The notes beneath the pieces were generated by a model, which worked only from the letters and a program-made list of their open reading frames with translations, made no database searches and had not been told where the DNA came from. From the NCBI GenBank assembly GCA_035610835.1, contig CM069441.1, positions 101,305,606-101,369,605 of the forward strand: a stretch of 64,000 nucleotides of DNA. The letters are read 5' to 3'. This stretch comes from Ophiura sarsii (lineage: Eukaryota > Echinodermata > Ophiuroidea > Amphilepidida > Ophiuridae). Both the position numbers and the translations under genes were made by a program. Below, piece after piece: positions 22,022 through 34,413 of the stretch (the first letter of the stretch is position 1; every line of letters begins with the position of its first letter).

Positions 22022-22403
22022 TTAAAGGTATATTATGTGATCTTTCCAGGGTATGCCCTCAACATCGAAAAAAAAATAGATAGCAGATTTTCTTGCAGAT
22101 TTACATTTCTGATCATAAATCATGCATACATTCCAAGTTACAGGGCGATACGATTCTTAATTACTTCAAAATCATGGTTTTAGAGTGAAAATAAACTGTC
22201 GGAATCCCGACAGTTTATATTTTTCACTCTAAATTCACTCTAAAACCATGATTTTGAGGTAATTAGGAATCGTATCGCTCTGTAACTTGGAATGTATGTA
22301 TGATTTATGATCGGAAATGTAAATCTGCAAGAAAATCTACTTTCTAAAAAAAAATAATGAATAGAGGGCGCTCTCTGGAAAAGATCACATAATATGCCTT
22401 TAA
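22022..22403. mobile_element. TTAAAGG...TATTATGTGATC foldback MITE, copy B
   Basis: TTAAAGGTATATTATGTGAT to ATCACATAATATGCCTTTAA. The centre hairpin AAACTGTCGG-AATC-CCGACAGTTT is shared exactly with copy C. Confidence 0.9.
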
Positions 22404-22602
22404 GCTGTTGGTCCCGTGTATTCAGACGCTTCACCCTGAACACGTTTAAATAGTTGCAGACCTTATCGTAAAGAGTAGGGGATCATCCCGGGTCTGTTTC
22501 CTCTTCACAAAAAACTCAAGTCCCTAAGTTTCAGGGGCCCGCTGTAATAGTTGGTCATCCAACTCTAGCGGTGAAGAATTGAAGAATTGAAGAATTCTGA
22601 TA

Positions 22603-23040
22603 TTAAAGGGGTACTACTAAGAGATGTGTTGAAGGCTGCGCCCTCAATTAGGATAAAACCGGGATTTCTACAATTTTACAATTGTATTATTCACAAACTT
22701 ACAGCTGTAAGGATTAAGAAAAATCAGCTGTCTTTGTGCAATAAAACGTTGTTTCAAAATATTCCATCCTCGGCACCAAAAAGCATTTTATGGTTAACAG
22801 TGTTATGCTAGTTTCTTTTCGATTCAAATTACATAATATTACATAGAGGGTGTTTTTTTTAAAAAGTGTCAATAAATAGCTATGATATTTCAACATATTT
22901 AAACATTGTTTTAATCAAGTTTTGCTGCATTTTTGTAAGTAGAAACAACAATACTGGCCAATTATAATGATTATCTTTAATATTAAGTAAATATTGTAAA
23001 AAAAGTAAAAAATCTTAAACATCTCTTAGTACACCTTTAA
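22603..23040. mobile_element. MITE with TTAAAGGGGTACTACTAAGA ends
   Basis: Left TTAAAGGGGTACTACTAAGA and right TCTTAGTACACCTTTAA are inverted. TTAA at both tips. 438 bp, AT-rich and non-coding. Confidence 0.8.
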
Positions 23041-24655
23041 GCTAGGATAGATTCCCAAGTCTAAGTGCTAAGCATGTTGACTAGAATATGGCAAAGTAAA
23101 ACTGTCCATAATTAACCCACATTTGTATGAGCCCATAGAAATAAGAAGCCCAACTTATGGCAAACCTGTGGCGTGTGAGTGATAAAATGGCAACACTGAG
23201 GCCAGGTGTTGGCAACACTGATTGCGTCAATTAGTCATTACGCATCTTTCACTGAAAAAAAACCCACTCCAAAACAAGCTGTTAATATTTGTTTTTCTGG
23301 TCACACGCATGTAAACTGGTAAGTTAAAATGCCCCAGGGTCTTAGGTTATTGGTACCGACATTGTTAATTCAGATGTTTTTCTGCTGCCACATTACTTAT
23401 TGACCAACTCTGTAAATCTCAAGATCTCCTATCAAATTAGATCTTACGACTGCCTCAAATGACTAAATCTGTAAATTTACCAACATTTGTCTGGATTTGT
23501 TTGCTATAAAAACACGCCCGACTTCTTTCAATAAAACTGTTTTGACCAAAACTCAGATTCTATTCCAAGCCTTCGTTTTAACTCCCGCTATATAACAAAC
23601 AAACAAACAACAATTGAAAACACACACCCTAATGTTAGTCCCTCTAAGGTGACAAAAAAAACACACCTTGTTTTTCAAAATTTGAGAGCAATAGGGTAGG
23701 GGTCCTGCAGACTGGAGAAAGTTGCAAAGGAGGGTACACAATTGGTCTTCCCCACAAACCTATTCCTCTTTTGGAGTGCTCCCCCCCCCCCCCCCCCCCC
23801 CCGCCCCCCACCCCCCCCCTCTCTCGCAAAAATCCAAACATTAAAGATCTTTTTTGCCTAAAAATAGTCTCAATTCACTACTGTTCCGCACAAGAATATG
23901 AAACGATACTCATAATTGTGACTGCTACGAGGATATAACTACGCACATACAAGGATATTTTGATGAATTGACACCGAAACTGTCACTACTTTGGTGTAAC
24001 AAAATATATCTGTTGCCATGGTAACGAGGGTAGAAATACAAAAATTGCAATATGTGCCTGTCGCTAATGTTTATTTGGCTTCATACGTATCTGGTTGGAC
24101 GCTTCCTAAATGGATTGATTTAATTAAAAAGGGCCGAAAAATGGCATTGGTTTTATTTATCAAGTGTATGGGATTGATGTTTTAGATAATGGTTATAGAT
24201 TTGCAGTTCTGAGAGGTCTGTTTGCCCGAATAACAGGGTTTCTTTTTTTATGCGCCTTAGACTGATATTATGTTCCATATTTCAAATTTGAATAACATGT
24301 CAAAATTGAACCAATTGTTCTCCTTCATTATCCCCTGTCTGAGTGTGTTTATATTTAGAGGGGTTTTCAATGAAAAATACACCCTTTACTCCCAAATTGA
24401 TAGTATTTTGAGGACATTTGGACCTGTTTGCACAAAATGACAGACATTTTGCCTGAAAAAACCCTTTTTATTCAGCAAAAGTATTACTTGAAATCAAAGT
24501 TACTTTCGCTCATGGATGGAAATATTTAAAGGAAATCAATATTTTTCTCCTCCCTCGACATAAGATGCTATCATTTTTCAGGGATAACTTGAATTGTCAA
24601 TGTTTGGTAGTGTCGTTTTCTCTCTATTTGATTAACCCTAACACCCTCCTCCAAA
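23041..24655. other. Stretch without recognised gene
   Basis: Contains GGCAACACTG doublets (23188, 23211), a poly-C run at about 23780-23818, and the GAGAGGTCTGTTTGCCCG motif at 24213. Open frames over the poly-C are composition artefacts. Confidence 0.35.
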
Positions 24656-25085
24656 TACAAAATGCTACTTCTAAGGATATCTCCAAGGTGATGTAATCAA
24701 CCAAGCCTACATAGTGAGCGCAGAATTCTGCGCAACGAGTAGCTGAGGGTCGTGGCTTAGTAAGTGGGACGACGGGCCGATGTGCAGAGTGTCCCCGGGT
24801 CGATTTCCGGCGATTTAGTTGGTGTTTTTTTTCTCCAAAATTGTGATCCCGGTTTGAAACCTGGTTAAAAATACTACTTCTAAGCCTATCCCCAAGCACA
24901 TGTGTGGACAGTTTTCGATGATGTAATCAACTGAGCCTATATAGCGAGCACGGTATCTGCCTGAACGAGAAGCTGAGAGCGTGGCTTAGTGGGCTGACGC
25001 GCCGACGTGAGGACGGTCCCCTGATCGATTCCCGGCTGGTGTTTTCTCTTCCACAATTGTGATCCCGGTTTAAAACCTGGTTAGG
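24656..25085 (+). repeat. Tandem pair of tRNA-like SINE units
   Basis: Two direct units (about 24656-24865 and 24875-25085) share GATGTAATCAAC, AGCCTA-ATAG-GAGC, GTGGCTTAGT, box B-like CGATTTCCGGC/CGATTCCCGGC, and TTGTGATCCCGGTTT. Box A and box B positions in each are tRNA-like. Divergence is high. Confidence 0.65.
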
Positions 25086-25112
25086 GTTATCTAGGCAGTA
25101 TTATAAGTATAA

Positions 25113-25500
25113 TATACACATGGAAAAAAGTATCGCACCACTTTTTTTTCTTTGAAAAGTGCAAATGTGGCCTCGAATTTTGCCACCATGGTGTGATATT
25201 AAGGATCATTTGTTTGCGTAAGCTGTCCAACAAAATGTTGTGCAATAAAAGGGCCACATACCCAAACTTTTTTCATGCATGTTTTTGGACAAAAACATGC
25301 ATTTTCCCCTTTGGCCTTGAAAGATCATTACATCGATTACGTCACAAACTCAAATGTGGCCCTTTTATTGCACAACATTTTGTTGGACAGCTTACGCAAA
25401 CAAATGATCCTTAATATCACACCATGGTGGCAAAATTCGAGGCCACATTTGCACTTTTCAAAGAAAAAAAAATGGTGCGATACTTTTTTCCATGTGTATA
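25113..25500. mobile_element. 388-bp foldback, Tc1/mariner-like ends
   Basis: TATACACATGGAAAAAAGTA and TACTTTTTTCCATGTGTATA are inverted. Matching arms run about 150 bp inward to GCCCTTTTATTGCACAACAT. The centre (about 25262-25350) is unpaired. TA at each tip fits a TA duplication. Confidence 0.88.
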
Positions 25501-27017
25501 TTATTCTTATTTTTCATTTTGTTGTTTACAACATCAAATGAAACAATCATCATTTTTGCCAATTACCTCTACTACGTCATCTAGTTAGTAGTTTTGCAGA
25601 ATTCCTAATTTATATAAAGGATATAGGTTAATTGTATGATGTAATTACGAAGCTAATTAAATACGGTATTAATGACATTATTCTTGAAAAATTGTGAGGA
25701 AAATCTCATCGACATACAGATTGTGACAATTATTGTCTTACTCAGTGGATCATTAATCAAGACATCATACCAAACACAAAGGTATAATGAAGCAGTTTTG
25801 TCCTCAAACGTGATGTATTATGATGCTAATGCAATATGGCCACCAATTAGCTAATGAACTACCGGTAAACAATAGCCTGGATGAGAAAGTGATTGATGCA
25901 CTTGTATATACCCCATATCTCAAAACAAAACGATTATGCATAAAATCTATCCATAAAATATGTGCCATTTCATATCTATCTAATAGATAGAAGGCAGAAA
26001 ACTCCAATGTTTTTCAAGAGATAACATTTTGCATGCTCTTAAGGCCAACCATTTTTTTTGTTTTTAGATGTCTGGAAAAAAACCCGGAAACAAAAGGGGG
26101 TGTGGGGGGGGGGGGGGGGGGGCAAAAATGCTATAAAAAATAATTTCTGCATTTAGCATAGCTAAATTTTCTATAAAAAATATTAATATAAAAATGTGCA
26201 TATAGCATACTACCATAACTATTTTTCCAAATGTATGTGAGACAGACCTTTTTGGGGGGGTAGGGGTGGTGGGGGCCTAATTACATTGTGCATTATGTGG
26301 ATTTTATTAAATTCATCAATCAAAATGTAATAAATTGAAAGTTGAAAAAACAACAACAAAAAAACAACACACTTTTATTTAATGTTTAAATATTTAATTT
26401 TGTTCACAAACAACACTTTTATGTGTGAATAATACATGTTGCCTATACGGCAAGTCATCTGTTTATATAAATAATTTGGTTACATAAATACTGTTTTACA
26501 TAAATACTGTTTTACATAAATACTGTTATGTTATGATATATATTACACCTATACCATAAATACAATTATAAAATCATATCCTGTGAGGGATTTGAAGGTA
26601 CTGTTTTATCAGAGAATCACTTGTCCCTTTAATAAAATAGAAATCTATTTATTATTATAATCATACCAAAAACAATTCAGTATAATTATAATCTCAAGTG
26701 AATGTAGCTAACAACCAAGACCACAATTCTCGCGATTCGTTTCAAAGACACTGATCACTTTAGCTTTATGAGCAAGGCCAGTATTATGACTCTCCAAAGG
26801 ATTCTTTCTTGTGTTTTAATCAACACACAAACACAACCCTAAATATTTTTAAGACCCACCCACGTTGTCTTAAAACCTTGATGAGGAATAACTAACATTT
26901 GCAATCGAAATATTTTTTGAGTTGAAGACTATGCATTTTTATGTACATTTTGAAACAAAAATAATTCGTCTTGATCCAGTTCTAAAGCCAATTATTTTAA
27001 AAGTCAGCTCCTAATTC
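25501..27017. other. AT-rich stretch without recognised gene
   Basis: Poly-G at 26103-26122. 26122-26250 shares TTTCTGCATTTAGCATAGCT and AATGTATGTGAGACAGACC with the MITE at 29631. A triplicated CATAAATACTGTTTTA near 26485-26525. No coding signal. Confidence 0.4.
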
Positions 27018-27198
27018 TTAACACTTTCCACGCGGCTGGATTACTGAACCAATACTAGTCATGTTTGTACTTATTTTAATGCATTTCTCATGGTGATTCC
27101 AAATATGGTAATGAAATTCAATAATTTTGACATATTTGAAACATTTTGTGACATTTTGGAATGTCGGCTGCAGACGCCTGCCGCATGGAAAGTGTTAA
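27018..27198. mobile_element. TTAACACTTTCC MITE, copy 3
   Basis: TTAACACTTTCCACGCGGC to GCCGCATGGAAAGTGTTAA, 181 bp. The interior CATGGTGATTCCAAATATGG is shared with copy 31783. Confidence 0.9.
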
Positions 27199-27604
27199 TA
27201 TTAGAGGACCAAGAAACAAGACACTATACCTTTCCCCCTCCAAAAAAAAGTGTCCTCTCCCAGCCCACCCAGCAGTAGTTGTTCAATGAAGTAAGTATTT
27301 ACTATTTCCAGTACAATTAAATGGAGTGATCGAGTGATCGACTACATTCCTTTAATCGTATTTCAATGGCAGAAAAGTACATATGAATAGCATCTTTGTG
27401 GCTATACAGTCGTAAAAAGGTAGCTTACCAGCAGCAGTGTGCAAGATATACTATTTTATTTGTGTAGCAATTCCAAATATTGTGTAGCATTTCATCACAT
27501 CTGTATGCGATATAATTAGGAAATTGATTAGCAATTCTTCAAAATTGTGAAGCATTTCGCTATGCGGTACCGGATATCTTGCACACTGCTTACCAGGTAA
27601 TAAA

Positions 27605-28263
27605 TACAGGGTGAGTCAGAAAGAAGTTTACCCGGATTGGTGGTGTTTTAAAAAACAAACAAATGACACTCGAGAGTTCAGTAAAGCATATATTTAACAA
27701 GCATTCTCTCCTGCTTATTAGGAAAAAGGAATGACACAAATTGAGCATTGCTAAGAGGAGTTATGTCTATTTTAATAAAGGTACTCATTTTGCAAGCTGT
27801 CCACGGAATACTTGACCAAACAAATATAAAGTATGCATTTTAGCTGCGTACTTCCCTATTGACCGAGATTGGTGATGTTTTTCAAAACAAATAAATGACA
27901 CTTAAAAGTTCAGTAAATCATTTATTTACCAAATATACTCTGCTGCTTATTAGAGCAAATCAATGAAGCAAATTGATCATTCCGAAGAGAAGTTATGCCT
28001 GTTTTACTGAAAGCTTTTGTCAAGCTAAAATGCTTACTTTACATTTGTTTTGTCAAGTATTCCGTGGACAGCTTGCAAAATGAGTACCTTTATTAAAATA
28101 GGCATAACTCCTCTTAGCAATGATCAATTTGTGTCATTCTTTTTTCCTAATAAGCAGGAGAGAATGCTTGTTAAATATATGCTTTACTGAACTCTCGAGT
28201 GTCATTTGTTTTGTTTTTAAAACATCACCAATCCTGGTAAACTTCTTTCTGACTCACCCTGTA
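27605..28263. mobile_element. 659-bp foldback with third internal copy of the arm, mariner-like ends
   Basis: TACAGGGTGAGTCAGAAAGA and TCTTTCTGACTCACCCTGTA are the ends, with TA at the tips. Arms (about 27607-27843 and 28023-28261) pair throughout. The loop (27850-28015) is a more diverged direct copy of the left arm (GATTGGTGATGTTTTTCAAA, CTGCTTATTAGAGCAAATCA). Non-coding. Confidence 0.88.
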
Positions 28264-28514
28264 TGCTAATAACTCCAAAATCATAGCTCTCTAAAAATAT
28301 TAAAATATCAAAATATAGATTTGAAAAGAAATGTCTTCTCTTGAATTTGACATATTACACCTGAAGATTTACTGAATATTGACAGAGCTACGTGTCAAAA
28401 ATCCAAACAAAGTCCGCTTTTCATTTTGGCATTTGGTTCTTCTACACGCAGCCTCTGCGTAGCAATAGGAAGATTATTGATTAATTCATTATGACAACTC
28501 ACCGATGGATAGAA

Positions 28515-28974
28515 AGGCAAAAAAAAAAAAGTTGTGTTGCCCTCACAAGCCTAAAATCGGGAAGGACGGCCGGCCGGATTTTTTTTTTTTTAATTTTTTT
28601 TAATTTTTTTAAATTTTACCAAATCAATGATTTTATACCTATTATTTCAGTAAACATGTGTGAAGATACTAAGGAAAACGCTTACTAGATGTAATTTCAA
28701 CCCAATGGTGAATATTTTGGTTTCTTGCCCATCACTTTTCACAGATTGGAAGATCTTGAGAAAAAAATCTTGGAAAAAAAAAATCTTGGAAAAAAAGAAA
28801 TCTTTTAAAAAATCTTTAAAAAAAAAAAAATTAAAAAAAAATCTTACAAAAAAAGAGAAAAAAGAGAAAAAAATCTTGAAAAAAAAAGAAAGAAAAAAAG
28901 GTACCCGGCCCACATTCTCAGAATTTTGACCCGGCCGGATGAGGGCAACACAACTATTTTTGTTGTTGTTGCCT
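28515..28974. mobile_element. GTTGTGTTGCCCTCA foldback with A/T-rich core
   Basis: AGGCAAAAAAAAAAAAGTTG then TGTTGCCCTCA on the left, TGAGGGCAACACAAC and GTTGTTGCCT on the right. GGCCGGCCGGA flanks the core on both sides. The core is built of iterated AAAATCTTG-A(n) units, so open frames in it are artefacts. Confidence 0.8.
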
Positions 28975-29630
28975 AAGATGAGGATTGGGGATGCTTCAAT
29001 TGATCAATGCAGCCCATATACACACGTACCTGTTACACTATCAAACATGTTCAAAACCCAAGTGCAAAAATTAAAGTTGCATATCGTTTCATTCTTTTCG
29101 GTGTAGTGTTCTTAATTGTTAACTGATCTACATGTGAACAATAATCTCATATTGAAGAAAAGAATTTGATATTTTTTAGGTTGGAACTATTTTTTAAAGA
29201 TACAATCATACAAACATATTTATTACCTGGTTAGTCACTTTTTATGAGGACTGTATTATACCCCTAACATTATAAATGACTTGGCAATTTGCTTATGCTT
29301 TTATTCTTTTCCCTAATGCATTAATACTGATCAACAATTTGACCCTTCGTTTATGACGCTAATAGCTGTTTACATATACCTGCTTTAAAAACTGTCGCAC
29401 AGACTTAATTTCTCACAGACATTTTGTAATTTGAATTACTAGTGTGAATTCTATACATCTATATTGTTGCATAATTTGATTTGGGATTTGGCAAAATAAC
29501 CAATTTCTTGATGATTTTCTGAATTACATAGAGAAGCACTGTGATGCTAATGATACCAACAGATACTATATGAAAATGTCAGTTTGAGATAGAAAACAAT
29601 TCTTAAGCTATTAAGACCAAGATTAAAAAA
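28975..29630. other. AT-rich stretch without recognised gene
   Basis: No repeats, terminal structures or domains were recognised. Confidence 0.35.
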
Positions 29631-29845
29631 GATCTGTCTCACATACCCGCATGCAAGTATGTGGAGCCACTTTTGCCGCATAACCCTATACGATGTGCCC
29701 AATTTTGGGATTTTTTTAATTGAAAAAAAAAGGCTCCGAAACGGGAAAAAACACAATACAAACATAATTTCTGCATTTAGCATAGCTACTTTTTCTAAAA
29801 AAAACCTAGCTATTTTCCCAAATGTACATGTATGTGAGACAGACC
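29631..29845. mobile_element. MITE with TCTGTCTCACATAC ends
   Basis: GATCTGTCTCACATACCCGC and GTATGTGAGACAGACC are inverted. A partial relative lies at 26122-26250. Confidence 0.65.
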
Positions 29846-30323
29846 TTCTTCTTTGTTGGCCTAAGGCTGAGGGGGCAAAACTGTTCTACAGATCTGAGTG
29901 CTCCATGTTGTGACAATTTGAGATTCTCTTTTTGAGAACAACATTATAAAATATTTTTGAACTTTTAAAAGCTCTTAATAATTTTCAAAAAAATGAAAGA
30001 AACAAAAACCCTACTTCAAAGCTCTGTCAGCCTATAGAACAGTTTTCCGCATTGCTGAATGGAAGCATGGTTTATGCGAAAATATATGATAATATTACAA
30101 TACAATTTGAATATCAGGCGACAAAATCCCTGTTCTAGCGTACAAATCTTCAAGGGTTAGGTGTTTTTTCTTCTCTTTTCAAATGGCACTATCACCAAAA
30201 ATCTGGTAAAATGTTGCCAATTTTTAAAATAAATACCTAAACAAGAATATCTGAAATTGGGGTTGGTATTCATTTGTACAGGGGAAAAAATCCCCTAATT
30301 ATTAAAAAAATCTCAGAACAATT

Positions 30324-30395
30324 GTCCTCAATTGCTCTATTGGTACATTTTCCAGCAGGGAACAGGAAGTCATGGGTTTAATTCCCATTGAGGAA
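30324..30395 (+). tRNA. tRNA-like sequence, degenerate
   Basis: 72 nt with six of seven acceptor pairs, a perfect T stem (ATGGG/CCCAT) around TTTAATT, and box B-like GGGTTTAATTCCC. The D and anticodon arms pair poorly and U33 is absent. Likely a SINE head or tRNA pseudogene. Confidence 0.35.
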
Positions 30396-31050
30396 CATGA
30401 ATATTTCATTTCTCAACCACCACAGGTAAAAGGTTAATTACTTACAAACAAACAAATTCTGCAAAATAACTAAAATGCACAAAGTACATTTACACAATAT
30501 ATTTCACAAACACCACAGTCCACAGTCGTACATTACATCTGATTACATGTAGTTATAAATACAGTTGTCAAAAATAAATAACTATTTTATGACATATACT
30601 TATAAGGCATTCTTCAGTTAATACTCATTCTTTAAGGAATAAACTATGTTGAAATAATTTGTCATATTAGTTTTCTTACAATTTCATCACAAGCCAGTCG
30701 GCCATATCAATTGAAATGTGGTAAATACTGATAAAGTCAAAATTGGTTTTGTATTAAACGGAAGAAAATTTGCTGGTTTTACATTTGCGATGCGATCAAG
30801 CGGAATGAGTCTTTTATCGGGAATATTTACTGTGAGTTATAGGTAAAAAGAAGTGACAAATTCTTATCTTTTACCTTGTTTTCTCAGTTGGTAAATTGTT
30901 TGTAACTAAAAAACTAGAAAATCCATTTGAGTGGGGTTTGGACCATACTGTAGCATTTGTCACCTGCTTTTAATTGTAGTCAAATATCAAAATTGAAAAC
31001 TGCCGACACTAGACTTATTTCACTTGACCACGTTACATTTATGGAATAAA

Positions 31051-31257
31051 TACTGTAAAAGTGGTAATTCCGTGCGATTACATTTTCATGCTTTGCAGAT
31101 TTTCAGCCATTTGGCTTGTTTTTAAATTCGTGATTTGGAAGTACATTACATATATAGACTTATACACAAAATGAATATATTTGTGTGTTTTTATATTTGC
31201 GGTAGCTGCTTGTAGCGTGACAATTAATGTAGCATGAAAATATCCACGTTTACAGTA
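31051..31257. mobile_element. TACTGTAAAAGTGG MITE, copy 1
   Basis: TACTGTAAAAGTGGTAATTC to CACGTTTACAGTA. Relatives at 33052, 43716 (inverted) and 50765. CpG words present in the other copies are mostly TpG/CpA here, suggesting an older or methylated copy. Confidence 0.8.
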
Positions 31258-31640
31258 GTTGATGAAATCCTGGTTAAAAATCCACAATTTCTTGATCACA
31301 CTTTAAGGGGCGGGGAGGAGACCCACACATAAAACAACTGGATTTATCCCCCCCCCCCCTCCCACCCCACCCCCACTGAATGTTGGTCACAAGTTGTTTC
31401 AATTAGATTTAACATATACAAATACTTATTTAACAATATTTGGTGATGAATTTTAGTTCATCAACATCCAAATCGAGATCAATACTGTTGTGTCATCTTC
31501 ATCATTAGGATGTGAGCTTGGCCTAGATTACACCTAATTACATTAACCCTAGAAACCATTGAATGACTGGCAACAATGATTAGATCCCATCCCAGTATAA
31601 AAGCTCAAATTAGCACCATGCATCTTTATGGAAAAGGAGC

Positions 31641-31776
31641 TACCGTATTATCCCTATTAAGCGCCCATGTGCATCAAAATTCTGAAACAATTCGACAGTT
31701 TCCATGTAACTTAATAAGCGCCCATCCAAAATGACTTTGCTAAGAGCCCTGGGCGCTTAATAGGGATAATACGGTA
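31641..31776. mobile_element. 136-bp MITE with near-perfect TIRs
   Basis: TACCGTATTATCCCTATTAA then GCGCCCA, mirrored by TGGGCGC then TTAATAGGGATAATACGGTA. A second internal TTAATAAGCGCCCA sits at about 31711. Confidence 0.88.
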
Positions 31777-31782
31777 TTTCTA

Positions 31783-32034
31783 TTAACACTTTCAGCGCAG
31801 CTATTGGTTTTACCATTATACGAAAGAGATTTTTCAGAAGCTCTCCTAACTTTCAATGCATAACTTAAGGATTACAGAACCAATACTAGGCATGTTTGTA
31901 CTTATTTCAATGCATTTCTCATGGTGATTCCAAATATGGTTATGAAATTCAATAATGTTGACATTTTTGAAACATTTTGTAAAGTTTTGGAATGTCGTCT
32001 GCACTGCAGACACCTGCAGTGTGGAAAGTATTAA
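31783..32034. mobile_element. TTAACACTTTCC MITE, copy 4
   Basis: TTAACACTTTCAGCGCAGC to GCAGTGTGGAAAGTATTAA, 252 bp, with CATGGTGATTCCAAATATGG inside. It starts six bases after the preceding MITE. Confidence 0.87.
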
Positions 32035-32120
32035 GGAAATGAAAGAATAGAAATATCTTATCAAACATAATGGGTGACCTCATTTCGGCCAAACTTCATG
32101 TTCATTTGGTGTTTATTATT

Positions 32121-32814
32121 CCTGGGGTGCTCAGTGATCATTACAAGGGGGTATCAGGCGCATCCAAAAAAAATCACGTAATTATGATATTTATTCAAGC
32201 CGGGGCATGTTACGTAGGTAACGTGAATAGGGAATCAAAACAAGCAAAATGTAGAAAAAGGGTATACTTTTCATGCAATGGTCTTACGTATTTAGGGTTC
32301 TTACTGATTACTCAAGGAGCTGTCTGTCGAAGGAACTCGTAAATGTGGCAGACCAAAACTCCGCTGGACTGATGGCATTAAGGAAGCTACAGGTCTATCT
32401 CTTATCTCTGTTCATCGCATGTCACAAAATAGACAATGATGGCGCTCCATCATCAATAGGGTCACAAAGGATCAGCCATGATTCACAGAATGACGACGAC
32501 TGATGATTATAAATAGCCGCAATATACGGGTAGGATATATTTCTCAATCTGTATCCTTACGGTAGGTTAAAGTGTTTCAAATGTATCATACTTAGTAAGA
32601 GGTTCAAACTGTACAGATTACTTGTTTAGGGTATCAAAATATTTTGACTACTTATTTAGGGTATTGAAAATACTGATATTACTTGCTTTAGGGTGTGTAA
32701 AATACTGTCCATACTTGTTATGGAGTACCTTTCACATCAATGCAATTACTTATTTGGGGTGCTTTTTGAAAGTCCTCGTAAGCGCCTGATACCCCTTGTA
32801 ATGAGCACCCCGGG
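32121..32814. mobile_element. ~694-bp TIR element carrying a LINE tail and ~42-bp subrepeats
   Basis: CCTGGGGTGCTCAGTGATCA plus TTACAAGGGGGTATCAGGCG at left; CGCCTGATACCCCTTGTAAT plus GAGCACCCCGGG at right. Near the right end, four or five diverged units of TACTTRTTTAGGGTAT (about 42-bp spacing) lie at 32585-32765. It contains the LINE remnant at 32331-32490. Confidence 0.75.
32331..32490 (+). pseudogene. LINE reverse transcriptase C-terminal remnant
   Basis: One frame reads GTRKCGRPKLRWTDGIKEAT then GLSLISVHRMSQNRQ, stop, WRSIINRVTKDQP. This is the characteristic C-terminal end of a LINE RT protein (GRP-x-RW-D...GL...A-DR-xWR). Internal stops show it is dead. Confidence 0.75.
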
Positions 32815-33051
32815 TTTCTATTCTATAGGGAGGCAGTTTGGCCACGGTTGAACAATGAATCAATGAATCAATACCCTATTGACCCAGATGCTAATGTTTT
32901 ACATTGGCAAAAGATTGACGTCATATTCATGTGCTACTTCTGATCCAGAGCTATGCTTCTCTTCCTGAGATATGGCAAAATGTCAGGCTGTCCCAAACCA
33001 CATCTGACCTTCAAGTTTACTCTCTGTAAAAGAAAAAACAAAAACAAGCAA

Positions 33052-33260
33052 TACTGTAAAAGTGGTAATTTTTGTGCGATTAATTTTTCGCGCTTTGCCG
33101 ACTTTCAGCCATTTCGCTTGTTTTTAAATAAGTTCATTACATAGACTTATATACACAAAATAAATATGTTTGCGTGTTTTTATTTTCGCGGTAGCTGCTT
33201 GGAGAGCAAAGCGAATAGCGCAAAAATGAATGTAGCGCGAACATTTTCATGATTACAGTA
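33052..33260. mobile_element. TACTGTAAAAGTGG MITE, copy 2
   Basis: TACTGTAAAAGTGGTAATTT to TCATGATTACAGTA. The interior has TTTTTCGCGCTTTGCCGA and TATTTTCGCGGTAGCTGC, matching the other copies. Confidence 0.85.
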
Positions 33261-33679
33261 ACCCAAAAGGCTGCTTAATAAAGCTCTTCAACCAAGAAAG
33301 CATTAACATTTATTTTTAAATGTCTCTTCTGTACCAAAAAAACCAGAAATGATGACATTTGTTTCTTTAATTTATAGCTCAAGATAAAGGAACACAACAG
33401 GAACAACAAAATTCAACAGCATGCAAGATATGTTTAAAATCAGCTGAGCATGCTTGCAGTAATGATTGCCACAGATAACGTTTCTATAGTGTTTATTCAC
33501 CGTTACCTAGAGGTATTTGATGTTGCTATCTACTGAAGATAGCATATAATACTATGGGATTATTTTAACGGCACTGCTATTGTATAGACATCAAAGGGGT
33601 ACATGATGCTTGCAAGGGTCAAATCTCTGAGTTCATTATATCAGTTTGAAGACAAATCGTAGCTATAGTTAGTCAAAAA

Positions 33680-33790
33680 ATGTTTGTTGTGTTGCCCGCA
33701 CGTGCCAAAATCTTGAAGTTGAGTTGGTCGGTGGGTCAATTTCCCTTTTTTATTTTTTTTTATTTTGCTGACAAATATTACTGACAGACC
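33680..33790. repeat. Half copy of the GTTGTGTTGCCC module
   Basis: TTTGTTGTGTTGCCCGCACG then GTTGGTCGGTGGGTCAATTT and a T-rich tract. No matching inverted arm was found nearby. Confidence 0.5.
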
Positions 33791-34009
33791 GTGGTTCATG
33801 ACAAGACAAAATTAGTTAATGTCAAATTGACTGATGTTTTGATAATAGTGGTGTATTGTTATGTTTCTGTATTTGTTTTGCTTTCTATCATGTTCTTTGT
33901 TTTTTTCTTCCTTCTGATGTCTGTAGTGCAGTGAGCGGCTTTTTTACAGTTACTTGCTTTATAAGTTCCCATTATTATTTAAAAGCAATCTATTCAAGCT
34001 TTGATATGC

Positions 34010-34165
34010 ACATTTTATGATTTTTGAATTTTCAATAAAATGGGGGTCTTATGAGCTGATGCAGGCTCAAAAGGAGGGTCTTAAGAGCGAGCAGAAGAAG
34101 GTGAAAAAGGGGGTCTTCGGGGCAGCACGTACCTATACCCCTTTCCCATATGTAAGTGCCCCCAC
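34010..34165. repeat. Interspersed repeat (inverted relative at 42480-42615)
   Basis: GATTTTTGAATTTTCAATAA, GGGGGTCTTATGAGC and GATGCAGGCTCAAAAGG match the reverse complement of 42530-42610. AGACCCC/GGGGTCT words recur inside both. Confidence 0.7.
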
Positions 34166-34310
34166 CCCCTGGAGTATGTTATGCTATTTTGGGGTATCAA
34201 AGTTGTTCAGTGCTTTACCACATCCAGGGTCCATTTAAGCAGTGTTTCAACGAGAATACATAGCCGTTTGGATAGAGAGTGACCTCCCCCCCCCCCCCCC
34301 ACCCCATATC

Positions 34311-34373
34311 AGGCCAAAAAAAAAAAATGGTTATATTGGCGTAACGGGCTGAACAAAAATAGGGTAGGTAGGT

Positions 34374-34413
<40 letters not shown>

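Noticed and set aside
23644..23841. Gly-rich open frame
   Set aside because: Produced by a poly-C run on the other strand.
28647..28929. Lys-rich and Phe-rich overlapping open frames
   Set aside because: Both are translations of iterated AAAATCTTG-A(n) units in a foldback core.
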